A stretch of DNA of 64,000 nucleotides from Sympetrum striolatum. Its lineage: Eukaryota; Arthropoda; Insecta; Odonata; Libellulidae. The notes beneath the pieces were generated by a model. That model ran no database searches. It was not told the DNA's origin and worked only from the letters and a program-made list of their open reading frames with translations. How positions within the stretch are numbered: the stretch's first letter is position 1; every line of letters starts with the position of its first letter. Of this stretch, positions 1-10,823 are shown piece by piece. The stretch covers positions 62,001-126,000 of the forward strand of contig CANPUZ010000055.1 of assembly GCA_947579665.1 (NCBI GenBank), given 5' to 3'. Position numbers and translations under genes: made by a program.

Positions 1-605
1 GTTAACTTCTTCGAAAGTAAATCTATAATAAATGATTATTCTTATAGTCTCCGAGGGGTAAACCTAATGACAGTAGAATCGGTAAAGTATCTTGGAGTAA
101 CTCTCACGAATAATCTATCATGGAGTGCCCACATCCGAAATATATGTGGAAAAGCACTTAAGAAACTCGGCTTCGTTAAAAGAATAGTCGGTAGGAGCGA
201 AGAAAAGGTTCGCGAGCGATGTTACTTAGCGTTAGTTAGGCCTCACCTTGAGTATGCATGTAGTGTATGGGACCCCGCCGAGAAATGTCATATTCAGGAT
301 TTAGAAAAAGTACAACGAAAGGCGATTCTTAAAGAATTGCTACGATAAAACAGCGAGTGTCACTCAGATGTTACAGGACGCGGGAATCATTAGAAGATAG
401 AAGAAAAATTCAAAGGATAATTTTTTTAAATAAGTTCAGAGAAATTACGCTTTCGAATGATGTCACCGATATAATGCCACCCCCCTGTTATATGGGCCGT
501 TTTCATACTACCAGAAAGATTAGGGAAATAGATGCTGGAACGAATCGTTTAAAAAATTCATTTTTTCCGCGAAGTATACGCGAAAGCAACCGTTTAGGAA
601 AATAG
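1..605 (+). pseudogene. CR1-like non-LTR retrotransposon reverse transcriptase, C-terminal part, frameshifted and open at the window edge
   Basis: This is the C-terminal end of a CR1-type reverse transcriptase, the enzyme that copies a non-LTR retrotransposon into the genome. The frame is already open at base 1, so the start lies outside the window. Seen in frame 1 are KYLGVTLTNNLSW and LVRPHLEYACSVWDP, hallmarks of the region downstream of the RT palm, followed by a stop at 346-348. The homology continues in frame 2 from about 335 (YDKTASVTQMLQ) to a stop at 398-400, then in frame 3 from about 384 (ESLEDRRKIQRI) to the natural C-terminal block SFFPRSIRESNRL and a stop at 603-605. Two small indels, near 326-335 and 381-384, therefore break an otherwise continuous tail. 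The copy is dead. Family assignment is by motif memory; a related Jockey or L2 lineage is possible. Confidence 0.85.
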
Positions 606-690
606 AGTCAAGGTGCTTGCACCCGCTGCCACACGCCGAAAGGCGTCTTGTAGGGTTCTTTCATAGACATAGACATAGAAAACAAATCAC
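606..690 (+). other. CR1 3' UTR with terminal hairpin and short tail repeat
   Basis: Directly after the RT stop comes a GC-rich 3' UTR with a perfect stem CGCC-GAAA-GGCG (634-645), then TTGTAGGGT and a hexamer-like tail (TAGACA repeated at about 664-678). The same hairpin and end occur after the CR1 fragment at 49504-49740, which supports this as the true 3' terminus of the family. CR1-group elements end in short tandem repeats rather than poly(A), as seen here. Confidence 0.7.
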
Positions 691-1035
691 ACAGCTAAAT
701 TCTTCATTATTTCATCCATAAACTGTGAAATTTCTAATGTTTTTACTGTAATAGTTTCGGCTACAGAATCAATTAAAATAGATTTTGCATCAAAATCGGC
801 CATATTTAAATTGGTGGAAGATTTCTTAATTCAGTTTATTTTCCCTGAGGATGTGGTATCAAGAACATGGATGAAATTCGCATGCCTATAATTTATTAAA
901 CCTTCTCGTACTTATAACAGTTCTCTTGAAATAGCATTTGAAAAAAGAATTTCATCAATTTTCCTACATTTATTTGAACTCGGTGCGACATTTATGAAAA
1001 TTTTGCAGTCAAAAGTTAGAAACTCTGGTTCAAGT
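690..1035 (-). repeat. Unclassified interspersed repeat R-X, copy 1
   Basis: This stretch aligns by eye along its length with 4896-5290 and 36165-36560 and, less well, with 2500-2770. All carry a block around CTACAGAATTGATT-like sequence that on the minus strand reads as a peptide of the type SV.I.SV.ET. In this copy the minus frame is largely open around DAKSILIDSVAETI but has stops further upstream. I do not recognise the family. It could be a decayed coding segment of a transposon or a non-coding repeat. Confidence 0.5.
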
Positions 1036-1052
1036 AAATAAAACAGCAAATG

Positions 1053-1262
1053 CGGACTCGAAAAAAAGTATGACTGGGCCGGGAATCGAACCCGGACCGT
1101 TGGCTACCCGGCCAGAATACCCAAGATGCTTAAGAACACCTCCCGGATAGAGGAAGATCCCGGGTTCGATTCCCGGCCCTGTCATACTTTTTTTCGAGTC
1201 CGTTTTTCTTTGGGAATTTTCCTGGGTGCACGTCCTTATGTGCAAAGTCACCTCAACACTTT
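1053..1262. mobile_element. tRNA-derived SINE pair, head-to-head inverted (foldback), copy 1
   Basis: The left arm from 1053 and the right arm ending at 1202 are near-perfect inverted copies (CGGACTCG...CGAGTCCG) of a tRNA-like 3' half. The right arm has a perfect Pol III B box, GGTTCGATTCC, at 1163-1173, inside a T-arm-like stem CCGGG/CCCGG. Upstream of it lies an anticodon-arm-like CTC-CCGGATA-GAG. After the arm, 1203-1262 carries a body (GGGAATTTTCCTGGGTGC) also present after the right arm at 52921-52985. The left arm carries its own B box on the minus strand. I read this as two tRNA-SINE heads in inverted orientation sharing a centre. It is not a functional tRNA, because the acceptor and D arms are incomplete. 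Confidence 0.7.
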
Positions 1263-2150
1263 CTTTGTATGTATTTTTCCTAAAATTCGAGAAAACTAGT
1301 AATATTTTGATCGCTTTGAAGATCTTAACAAGATCATTCTAAATATTGAACTAGAATTCAATTTTTTCTTAGCAATTTACGGAAATATCAACAAAAAATG
1401 GATTTTTTCGAAAATTTTCAATTTTTTGGGTTTTTTCCCAAAATTACGAACAAGTCTTAACTTTTAGGGAGCTGAAAAACCTAAAAAAACGTCGAAAACC
1501 AGAAAATAAAGAGAAAAAATCCGTTTTCTGTGACACTATTTCTTTAAAATCGAGCAAAAGTAGTCAATTCTGGACAAATTTTGAAGCTTCGGACAAAATC
1601 TAACCAAATACGATGGATAGTCTTCCATTTCATTCGCAGTTTGCGATAAAGAGATCGAAAAGTCGAAATTCCGGTGAAAAAATTCAGTTTCTAAGCGGTA
1701 AATTGCTTAAACTTGTGAAAAATCTACTCAAATATGGACCCGTTTTGATGCAATTGACGAGTTCAGACCATGTATGACACAAGGTTTCATCAGAACTCAA
1801 ATATTCTGCCTTTTGTATCCAGGATACTATAGCTATGGAAACCCTCAGAAGTATAACAATGCGACTTAACCAATTAGGGTAACAAATTAATTTAAATTAA
1901 TAAATCAATCAGTGGTAATCAATTCTTATACGCTTTGCATCTAGGATACCTACGGAACTGCTGTAATTATGACAATAATTGGAGATATAACAGCGACGTC
2001 GATTATTAATTAAAGAAAACCTCAAATACTAATCAAATAATGACACATTCGTGTAAATATTTTCCAATTGTTGCTTGGATGTGCGTCAAAAGTGAAAATT
2101 TCCTTAATTTCTTTTCTATTACAGATTAGCTTTGTTTTTTTCTACAAACT
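1263..2150. other. AT-rich stretch without recognisable gene
   Basis: All six frames are interrupted by stops. No domain, tandem repeat or copy elsewhere in the window was recognised. It may be decayed repeat DNA. Confidence 0.5.
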
Positions 2151-2159
2151 GTCAAAGTT

Positions 2160-2340
2160 TCATTGGTGTCTGTCTGTGAAAGAATTCATCCCGAAGGCCA
2201 GTTGGTACCTCATCCCCTCTGACATGAGCTACTGAGAGCTTACAGGAGGAATGAGGTTCACTAGGCAGGATGAGGAGTGAGGTAGTTTGCCATTGCTTTC
2301 CTTTAGGATATGGCTACAGAATTGATTACAACAGTCAAAG
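2160..2340. repeat. GC-richer block, possible SINE-like or retroelement 3' fragment
   Basis: A block with higher GC than its surroundings contains GTGAGGTAGTTTGCCATTGC, a phrase I associate only loosely with insect interspersed repeats. There is no second copy in the window and no clear A or B box. The identification is tentative. Confidence 0.25.
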
Positions 2341-2499
2341 AAAGGTGAAACACTTTCAGCCCTTTGTCTGTTAAAGTTTGGCTCGGAAGAGAAAATTCAC
2401 GAATCCGATTTTTCGGAAGTGAGTATAAATTCCACAGCCATACTTGCTGAATTATACGGAGGGTAACAATGTTAAATTGAATGGCACATTTTCTACGTA

Positions 2500-2880
2500 C
2501 TCTGAAATTCTCAAATACTTAGCTGTTTTATTTTGGTCTACGGAATGAATTGAAACAGACCTTGCGTCCACTTTCTTCGTATTTGAAATAATCACCTTTT
2601 TCGTAAATGAGTTACTATGCAAATATATAATTTATAAAATTTCCATCCATGTCATTAGAATAGTTATCTGAATAAGTATTTGAAAAAATTCCGTCAGCAT
2701 TTACATTCATGTAGATTTTACGTGACAGTTTAGAATTTTTTCCAATAAAAAGTGCACAACACGAATTTACTTTGCGTTACTTTTTCTATGTACTTTATAA
2801 ATACTTGCCTTACCCCCTAGCTATAATACTTTGGTCCACAGAATTGATGTAAACGAAGCCTTAATTCATATTTAAACCCT
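2500..2880 (-). repeat. Unclassified repeat R-X, copy 2 and a partial copy
   Basis: 2500-2770 follows the other R-X copies (690-1035, 4896-5290) and on the minus strand stays open over KKVDARSVSIHSVDQNK. A second partial start (GGTCCACAGAATTGATG) recurs at about 2833-2850. The downstream 2890-2935 contains a GCAGCGGGTGTAAA-like piece resembling the CR1 3' UTR in reverse. Confidence 0.4.
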
Positions 2881-3017
2881 GCAATCCACCAGTGGTGCGT
2901 GGCAGCGGGTGTAAAACACCGACATCCCTAACTAACCTGGAGAGCTATTCGCTTCTCTAATACTTCGCTGGAACCATTAGTAACCATCTGTCCTGGCAAC
3001 CACTTCCCTATATCGCT

Positions 3018-3151
3018 TTTTTTACTTTCTCCATATACGTAGTAAAGAGAAAGTATTGTTTTCATGAAAAAATTGACTTCGAGATTTCAACGGAAATACA
3101 TGTTTTGGGGTCCCTAGAACACGTTTTGACCATTTTCGGAATGATGTCTGT

Positions 3152-3190
<39 letters not shown>

Positions 3191-3730
3191 TCTGTGCTTG
3201 TGGGCGCTCTAACGTGAAACCTATTAGTCGTATCAACACCAAATTTCATATATAGCAATGTGGTGGGTGTCGTTAGAGTTGATTAGTTTTTGGAGTAAAT
3301 CGGTCAACCGAAAGTCGAGCTTTATTCTTCGAAGCAAATTTCCGTTTTTGCAAAATATCTCCATTAATATACTATAAAGGTATAGATTATTAAATACAAA
3401 AGTTTTAGAAAATTAAATTTACTATAACTTTTGTATTTAACATATTTTTGTGTAACTGATTGTTTAGGAGTTATTCGTGAAATACTGATAAACCGGAGGT
3501 TGCTGATTATGTACTTTGTGGGCGCTCTGGGCTCTATGGGCGAAATGTAAATTTCATAGTTTTTCATCGATCACGTCCCGAAAAACATTATTTATAATGT
3601 TAGAAGATAATATGATATAAATTAATCTCTTATCTTCCAAGTTTAGATTGAATATAGAAAATGCTATCGTAGATAAATATTTACATCTTATACATGGAGA
3701 AAGTCATGTGCTGGACACATCGGATTTTTT
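3018..3730 (+). mobile_element. TC element, copy 1 (non-autonomous repeat with terminal hairpin and TG microsatellite)
   Basis: This is a ~710-bp repeat with at least six relatives in the window. It begins with a hairpin-forming end (TACTTTCTC...AGAAAGTA around a CTACGTA-like centre) and ends with GGAGAAAGTCATGTGCTGG then CACATC(A/G)GATTTTTT. A TG dinucleotide run lies at 3148-3185. The middle contains an ACCGGAAGT-type block and a TTTAGGAGTTATT block that recur in other copies. No coding capacity is visible. The ends share ACTTTCTCC in inverted orientation, so a non-autonomous DNA transposon is plausible but unproven. Confidence 0.6.
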
Positions 3731-3898
3731 CTGTTCGAGATGTTGCTAGCTGTGACTGTAATCGATTAATGGAGCATTTCAGTTCTGTGCTGGGGAATCA
3801 AGAGTTTCCTGCAACCTCTCTTTTTGCGGTCATGAATGGAATCCAAAATATGTGAATAAGGAGTTAATATATTTAGGTGATCTTGTTGCTAAAAATCT

Positions 3899-4644
<746 letters not shown>

Positions 4645-4751
4645 TTGTCGCTAAAAATCTATTGGTGCTGGACAAAATGTGATGCTTCCGACTCCAATCT
4701 AGTTGTAGCAAAGATAGCTTGGAGTAATATTCCGAAACGTTATCGTACTTT

Positions 4752-4910
4752 TTTAAGTTGAAAGTAAACTCACGGCAGAGTTTTGCATGCGCTGTAATTT
4801 GATGGCTATGATCAGATCCTGATGGACTATATCACAATAGTCGAAGTGAGGCATAACTAATGAGTTTACAAGTTGTAGTTTTACGAAGGGGGAGTTTAGG
4901 CCACTACCAT
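4752..4910 (-). pseudogene. Jockey-like RT fragment (thumb/C-terminal piece)
   Basis: On the minus strand this encodes the phrase VMPHFDYCDIV and KLQRMQNSAV, the block that lies downstream of the RT palm in Jockey-type enzymes. The identical piece is at 36000-36150, where it runs into the long RT frame. Here it stops at 4752 and is followed by unrelated DNA, so it is an orphan fragment. Confidence 0.65.
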
Positions 4911-5290
4911 CATTTTTACTACCAAATTCACAAAGGCCTCCAAAATTACTGTCACTGCTAAACTCTGCGTTCTTTTCTCTATGATCTGTGTAATTCTCGA
5001 CTTCTCAGCTCTAATAGTTTCGTCTACAGAGTTAATAAAAACAGATTTAGTGCATCCAATGACCGGCCATCTTGAAAAACATCGCATCTTTCGTAATTCG
5101 ATTACTTTTCCTGAAAATGTCGTATCAGAAAAACACAGAAGACAGTCTATTCTATAATTGATGAAAATTTCAGCCTCGTAACTACAACAGTTCTCCTGTA
5201 ATACCATTTGGAAGAAAACAGTTTCATCAATTTCTCCTCCATTTATGATAATGCAATACGACCTATTTCATAATTTTTTAGCTTAAAAGT
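4896..5290 (-). repeat. Unclassified repeat R-X, copy 3, with a 103-codon open frame
   Basis: The minus strand is open for 103 codons from an ATG at 5207 (phrases CFSDTTFSGK, KSVFINSVDETI, SLAVTVILEAF). The duplicate at 36165-36482 keeps the frame over 105 codons, but that is expected for a recent duplication. The older copy at 690-1035 keeps DTT.SGK and SV.ETI at the peptide level with stops between. I know no protein family with this sequence. It may be a fragment of a transposon protein. Confidence 0.35.
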
Positions 5291-5384
5291 ACGATACTTT
5301 GTCTACAGCAAATAATGACAGAGGAATAAGTATTTGTTGTTGTATAAACTGTTTAATATCCAACAACACACCGTACCTACGTAT

Positions 5385-5708
5385 CCCACATATTTCTGTG
5401 AGAGTTCAATTCAACAATAACCTTCGTTGTTAGGGAATTGTTTACGCCCACAAAATCACACGAATATTGCGTCTTTTTTGTCTAAATTCTCTTAATTTCG
5501 ACTCGAATACGATATTCGACGACCAAAATAAGAATCTTTGTTCAATTTCCTTTCTTTTGGTGTTCATCTCGATATCGTACGACCATTATTTCTGCTTTAA
5601 TTCTGCAAAAGAAAAAATGTCTGCAATCGATCAAAACGAACTTTACGTGCATTTCTTATGAGAGAGACGATTCGAGTCGTCCAGAGTCGAACCAAGGATA
5701 CTCTGGAC
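5385..5708 (-). repeat. BBX interspersed repeat (~330 bp, B-box hairpin at one end)
   Basis: Read on the minus strand, the unit starts with a hairpin, GTCCAGAGT / ACTCTGGAC (5679-5708), whose loop contains TTGGTTCGA, a match to the Pol III B box. It continues with AAGAAATGCACGTAAAG, a conserved CGTACGA and GAACAAAGATTCTTATTTT core, and ends with GTAAACAATTCCCTAAC. About twenty relatives occur in the window in both orientations. It is non-coding. A SINE or dispersed satellite monomer is possible. Confidence 0.75.
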
Positions 5709-6384
5709 TGAAATATATCGATATATAACACTCCAGTGGACCATTATCGACTCTAAAGATTTATAATCATCTCCTATGTCGGGAAGTGCATGAAATTAAT
5801 GTTCGAAATTTTCTTCCATGCATTTCTTACGGGAATAACCGATATCAAATACAAAAATATATACACAGCAATAATTATGATATATAAATATTACGTAAAT
5901 AATTATACTATCTCACAAGATAAGACATCCCGGTAAAATCTAACAAAAACATCAACCTCTATTTTTTCCAAATTTCCGTAATATTTTCCCATTTTCAACT
6001 TCCCTAATGCGTTTCCTCCTTCTGTAAATATATTCGACCGTCTTTTGTCGCTTCCCCTCAGATGGCGCCTCAATCAATGGCCTCCGGAGTGAATCCACTG
6101 CTTCCGACTCCAGTATCTCTCATCTCTCAACACTTCCGCCCTTAAATATAGCTTTTTTATCACCCGCTGATGTACGTTGCGTATTATTTGCTTCCCCGAT
6201 CCCTCGCTACGTGGCGCGATCGTCGGGTTTATTCATCAATATGGCTTCTCACGTTTATATGCCGTTTCTCTTTTAGTTATCAATCTAAATTTAGTCAATT
6301 CTATGGACAAGAAAATGTTCAGATACGACTGAAACTCGCAAACGTGTATCTTGGAGTCAGGAAGGAAGTACTGTCGCATAATTT
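5709..6384. other. Duplicated spacer without recognisable gene
   Basis: This segment between two inverted BBX repeats is matched at 36990-37670. It includes an open frame at 6170-6415 that begins outside and ends inside the BBX repeat, so I do not treat it as a gene. Confidence 0.5.
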
Positions 6385-6710
6385 CGCTGGGTTCGAACCC
6401 AGATCGCTCGGATAGATTTCCTATAAGGAATACACGTAAAACTCATTTTCATCGCATGCAGGGTTCGTTTCTTTGGCGAAATTAAATTAGAATGAATAGT
6501 CGCACGTTGACGAGACAAACACTAACAGAAAGAAAATCAAACGAAGATTCTTATTTCATTCGTGGAATCTTACTTTTGATTCGAATTTGCGAGAATATCG
6601 GTAAATTTTCGAAAAATTTGGTGAAAATTGGAGGTTGTAAACAACTCATCCCCCTGACGACCGATCCCATTGTTGAATCCGATGTGTTATCCCGTAAAAA
6701 TACTATAGTC
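6385..6710 (+). repeat. BBX repeat with perfect 16-bp B-box palindrome
   Basis: The unit starts at CTGGGTTCGAACCCAG (6387-6402), a perfect palindrome holding the B box, then AAGGAATACACGTAAAA, an AATTAAATTAGAATGAATAG block and the closing GTAAACAACTCATCCCCCTG and CCATTGTTGAATCCGATG. It is inverted with respect to the copy at 5385-5708 and matched at 37660-37990, 22378-22710 and 58730-59065. The open frame at 6492-6842 lies inside it and is likely chance. Confidence 0.75.
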
Positions 6711-6892
6711 CATAGACTATATTATTTTTTCACTGAATACTTGCGTGTTAGAGAGAGAGCGACAATCGCATTTTCTCTCTTTTCGTGGGAGCCAATAGGA
6801 ATAAAGGTGGAGTCCAGCCTCCCGAATCAAATCTTATGGTAAAATTTTGCAATTTTGCAACATCCGCATGAAAATACGAAGTTAGTCAAAAT

Positions 6893-8621
6893 CGTTTCAG
6901 TTCTTTTAATCCAGAATTCCAGTTTATTAAATCCAGAATACCTGTTCGTTTTATCCATTAAGTATTAGTTCGTTTTATCCGTAACATCGGTTCTTTTTAT
7001 CAGGAATATCATTTCGATTTATCCGGAATTCAGTTCGTTTAATCCGGAATACCAGTTCGTTTTATCCGGAATATAAGTAAGTTTCATCCGGGATCATAAG
7101 TTCGTTTTATCCGGAATATCAGCTCGTTTTCATCGGAATATCAGTTCGTTTTAATCGGAATATTAGATCGTTTTAATCGGAATATAAGTTCGTTTTAATC
7201 GGAATATTAGTTCGTTTTACCAGGAGATATAAGTTCGTTTTATACGGTATATCAGCTCGTTTTAAGCGGAATATTAGTTCGATTTATCTGGAATATCAGT
7301 TCGTATTATCCGGAATATCAAATCGTTTGATCCCGAATATTAGTTCGTTTTAATCGGAATATAAGTTCGTTTGATCCGGATTTCATTTCGTTTTATGCGG
7401 AATACCATTTCGTTTAATCCGGAATACCAGTTCGCTTTATCCGGAATATCAGTTCGTTCAATCCGGAATTCCATTTCGTTTAATCCGGAATACCAGTTCG
7501 TTTTATCCGGAATATTAGTTCGTTAAATCCTTAATACCATTTCGTTTACTCCGTACATTATTTCGTTTTAACCAGAATTCAGTTCGTTTTATCCAGAATT
7601 CAGTTCGTTTTATGCTGAATACCATTTCGTTTAATCCGGAATACCAGTTCGTTTTATCCGGAATATCAGTTCGTTTTATCCGGAATATTAGTTCGTTCAA
7701 TCTGGAATACCATTTCGTTTTTCCGGAATATTAGTTCGTTTTACCAGGAATATTAGTTCGTTGTATCCGGATTACCAGTTTGTTCAATCCGGAATCCCAT
7801 TTCATTTTTCCGGAATACCAGTTCGTTTTATCCGGAATATTAGTTCGGTTTATCTAGAAAATCAGTTCGTTCAATCCGGAATACCATTTCATTTTTCCGT
7901 AATACCAGTTCGTTTTATCCGGAATATCAGTTCGTTTAATCCGGAATATTAGTTCGGTTTATCCTGAATATCAGCTCGTTCAATCCGGAATACCATTTCA
8001 TTATTCCGGAATACCAGTTCTTTTTTTCCGGAATATCAGTGTGTTTTATCCGGAATATTAGTTCGGTTTATCCGGAATATCAGTTCGTTCAATCCGGAAT
8101 ACCATTTCATTTTTCCGGAATACCAGTTCGTTTTATCCGGAATACCATTTCGTTTTATTTGGAATATTAGTTTGGTTTATACGGAATACCAGTTCGTTCA
8201 ATCCGGAATACCATTTCATTTTTCCGGAATACCAGTCCGTTTTATCCGGAATATTAGTTCGGTTTATCCGGAATACCAGTTCGTTCAATCCGGTATACTA
8301 TTTCGTTTTATCCAGAATTCAGTTCGTTTTATGCGGAATATCAGTTCGTTCAATCCGGAATACCGTTTTGTTTTTCCGGAATACCAGTTCGTTTTATCCG
8401 GAACACCTGTTCGTTTGATCCGGAATATCAGTTCGTTTTATCCGGAGTATCAGTTCATTTGATCCGGAATATCAGATCGTATTAATTGGATCCGGAATAT
8501 CAGATCGTATTAGTTGTTTGTTTGATCCGGAATATCAGTTCGTTTTATCCGGAGTATCAGTTCATTTGATCCGGAATATCAGATCGTATTAATTGGAATA
8601 CCAGTTCGTTTAATCCGGAAT
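6893..8621 (-). repeat. 22-bp satellite array 1
   Basis: Tandem repeats of about 22 bp with consensus CCGGAATACCAGTTCGTTTT plus AT, roughly 78 units with frequent point variants. TCCGGA at the unit boundary is palindromic. Because 22 is not a multiple of 3, frames cycle through a 66-base period and give repetitive FYPEYQFV-like peptides, an artefact of the repeat. The right end abuts a CR1 3' UTR piece at 8622. Confidence 0.95.
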
Positions 8622-8820
8622 AGGGGCAGGGGGTGCAAGCACCTTGACTCCAGTAGATTTATCCTTCGTATAAATATTCTATCTTCTAAAGATTCCCATC
8701 CCGTTTCCTTTATCATCTGAGTAACATTCACTCTTTTAACATAGAAATTATTTAAATAACGTATCCGCTTTCGTTGTGCTTTTCTAATTCCTGGATATGA
8801 CACTTGTCCCATACACTGCA
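8622..8820 (-). pseudogene. CR1 3' fragment fused to the 22-bp satellite
   Basis: The minus strand encodes CR1 C-terminal sequence (CSVWD-type start truncated at TGCAGTGTATGGG, then YLNNFYVKRVNVTQM and WESLEDR), followed by a direct jump from RRINLL to the 3' UTR (GAGTCAAGGTGCTTGCACC). The block containing the usual PCY..R and SFFPR.IRE motifs is missing here but present at 62651-63041, so this copy has its own internal deletion. The UTR stops before the normal terminal hairpin and runs straight into the satellite. Confidence 0.8.
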
Positions 8821-8912
8821 TTTACGAGTAAAATGTAGCTTGCATACTGCAAGCAGATCGACAACACTAATTTCATGTCGGCATCATATCGGGACGGTCC
8901 TCAAAAGAAAAT
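8821..8912 (-). other. Shared segment with perfect hairpin upstream of the CR1 fragment (chimera part A)
   Basis: This segment contains GCTTGCATACTGCAAGC (8838-8854), a perfect 7-bp stem with a 3-base loop. The same segment precedes the CR1 fragment at 40455-40545 and 63042-63130 with the same junction, and stands alone at 23850-23945. It is not CR1 sequence as far as I can tell. Confidence 0.65.
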
Positions 8913-8919
8913 ATCTGAT

Positions 8920-9575
8920 GTGGCCAGCACATGACTTTCTCCATATATATAAGATGTAAATATTTATATACGACTGTAATTTCGAACTCTATATTCCATC
9001 TAAACTTGGAAGATGAGTGATTAATTTATATCATATTATCTTTTACGTCACAAACACTATAAATAATGTTTTTCGGGTCATGTTCGATGAAAAACGATGA
9101 AATGGCCTTTCGCCCCAGTTCCCAGAGCGCCCACAATGTACACAATCAGCAACTTCCGGTTTATCAGTATTTCTCAAATAACTCCTACACAATCAGTAAT
9201 ACAAAAATATGATTCATACAAAATTTAAGGTAAATTCTTTTACATAAAACTTTTATAATTAATAGTTTATACCTTAATATAATATTTATGGAGATATTTT
9301 GAAAACTGGAAATGAGCTTTGATGAATGAAGCTCGACTTCCGGGTAACCGATTAACCCCAAAAACTAATCAACTCTTAAGACAGCAACCAAAGTACTATA
9401 TATGAAATTTGGTGTTAATACAACGAATAGTTTTCATGTTAGAGCGCCCACAAAGTACATAATCAGCTACTTCCGTTTTATCAGTATTTCACGAATAACT
9501 CCTAATAAACCGGTGATACAAAAATATGTTAAAATCAAAAGTTATAGTAAATTTCATTATCTAAAACTTTCATTT
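8920..9575 (-). mobile_element. TC element, copy 2, lacking its 5' hairpin end
   Basis: In reverse orientation it starts at the element's 3' end (CACATCAGAT, then the CATGTGCTGG end) and contains two to three internal blocks with ACTTCCGGTTTATCAGTATT. It stops near 9575 before reaching the hairpin end. The duplicate is 40545-41125. Confidence 0.6.
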
Positions 9576-10440
9576 GTTTCCGATTCTATTAATCCGTCGC
9601 TACTCTTCTGTTTCTCCCCGTATTGTTGTTCGCCTTCCCTCTGTCGTCATGGTTACGGCCTCTCCTTCCCCTCCCCTTCTCCCTCCACCGCTCATCTAGA
9701 CAACAACTCCCACGAAATATAATCCGATACAAAACTACTCCAATGTCCCCTTTGAAACCGTAGCCAAGCAAGAATAGCCTCCTTCACAGGTCATTCGTTT
9801 CAATACGGCGAAGAGCCACTCTTAAGTTGGATTCATGGTTTCCTCGTAAGAGAGCATCGAAGAGCCTTCTGTCGTAATTCAACACAGGAACCTTCACAAG
9901 AGGCTATTGGAGAAGCTCCCTTGTTGGGAATGACACTCAAAAGAGACAGTGTTTAAGTGTTTATAACCTTCTCGCAAAATGTACAGGTTCTGTACATTTT
10001 GGTGTTTGCAGCATCTAGTTATATCGCACTTTAAAATTAGAATTAATGGCCTTAGGAAGTCGAGACTAGCACCGATAGAAAGATAATCGAACAGAGTTTC
10101 TTATTTATCTATTTGAATTTGGTTCTAACTTACAAATCGCGAGATTTTGACTGTTCAAAACGGACCTTTTTTCCGATTTTGAGGCATTCATCGACCTGTG
10201 GAGAGGTATGGGATCGTTGATTCTATGGCGATTTTCCCGTAAGAATACATTGGGGATAGCTTTGGTGAGTGGAGGGGGAAGGAGGGAGGGAGGGGAGGGG
10301 GATTTTGTCCTCGTCCATTAGATACGGGGATGTATTTGGATTTTGAGATGGCGGTCGACCCCGGAGTGTCGTTCGTCTCAGAGTTGACAGAGTTCGTGAC
10401 GCGCTGGACCGCGTTTGGCAGGGATGCTGGGCCGGATTCT
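9576..10440 (+). repeat. Repeat R3 (GC-skewed block), copy 1
   Basis: Matches 41130-42030 closely and 14455-15000 more distantly (CTGTCGTCATGGTTACGG, CCACGAAATATAAT, GAAGCTCCCTT, TGTACATTTTGGT blocks). Its right half (about 10030-10260) resembles a BBX core. A pure-purine G-rich run lies at 10268-10305. There is no coding evidence; open frames on both strands are short and not shared with the third copy. Confidence 0.6.
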
Positions 10441-10822
10441 AAATAAGATTATAAATAAAGAAATACACTTTTATCTAATATTTACAGTGATTGAACGGTT
10501 TCAAAATGGAATATGAATTATACTAAAATAAATGTAATGTTAATTATGTTACCCTTTATTAATTTTAATATCAATTAATTCCAAATAAAATAATTTAAAA
10601 ATTAATTCATCCATTAATTTTAAATGAATCGTGTGAAGTTATTATTAACCCGTTACTTAATGTGATTGAAAGTTGGAGGCATACGGAGGATACGAATCAG
10701 TATTTTCTACTCAACTTCCCCGTTTTTTTCTCCCAGTGCATTGAATTCGGTCACTAACCCGCCTTTGCTTATCAGTGCATTCAACAAAAATAACCAATTA
10801 TTTGCATTGGCCTCAATATTTT
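10441..10822 (+). other. AT-rich duplicated spacer
   Basis: Very AT-rich DNA, matched at 42031-42415. No gene seen. Confidence 0.5.
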
Positions 10823-10823
10823 T

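Noticed and set aside
1163..1173. Functional tRNA genes at the B-box sites (1163, 17590, 52888)
   Set aside because: Acceptor and D arms are incomplete or unpaired, and the first and last lie in inverted SINE pairs.
6492..6842. 116-codon frame duplicated at 37777-38127 as a gene
   Set aside because: It lies inside a BBX repeat. Other copies (22378, 58730) break it, and conservation between the two is explained by the recent duplication.
8172..8462. Open frames inside the 22-bp arrays (FYPEYQFV-type peptides)
   Set aside because: They arise from the 66-base frame cycle of a 22-bp repeat. Similar frames appear in every array and on both strands.
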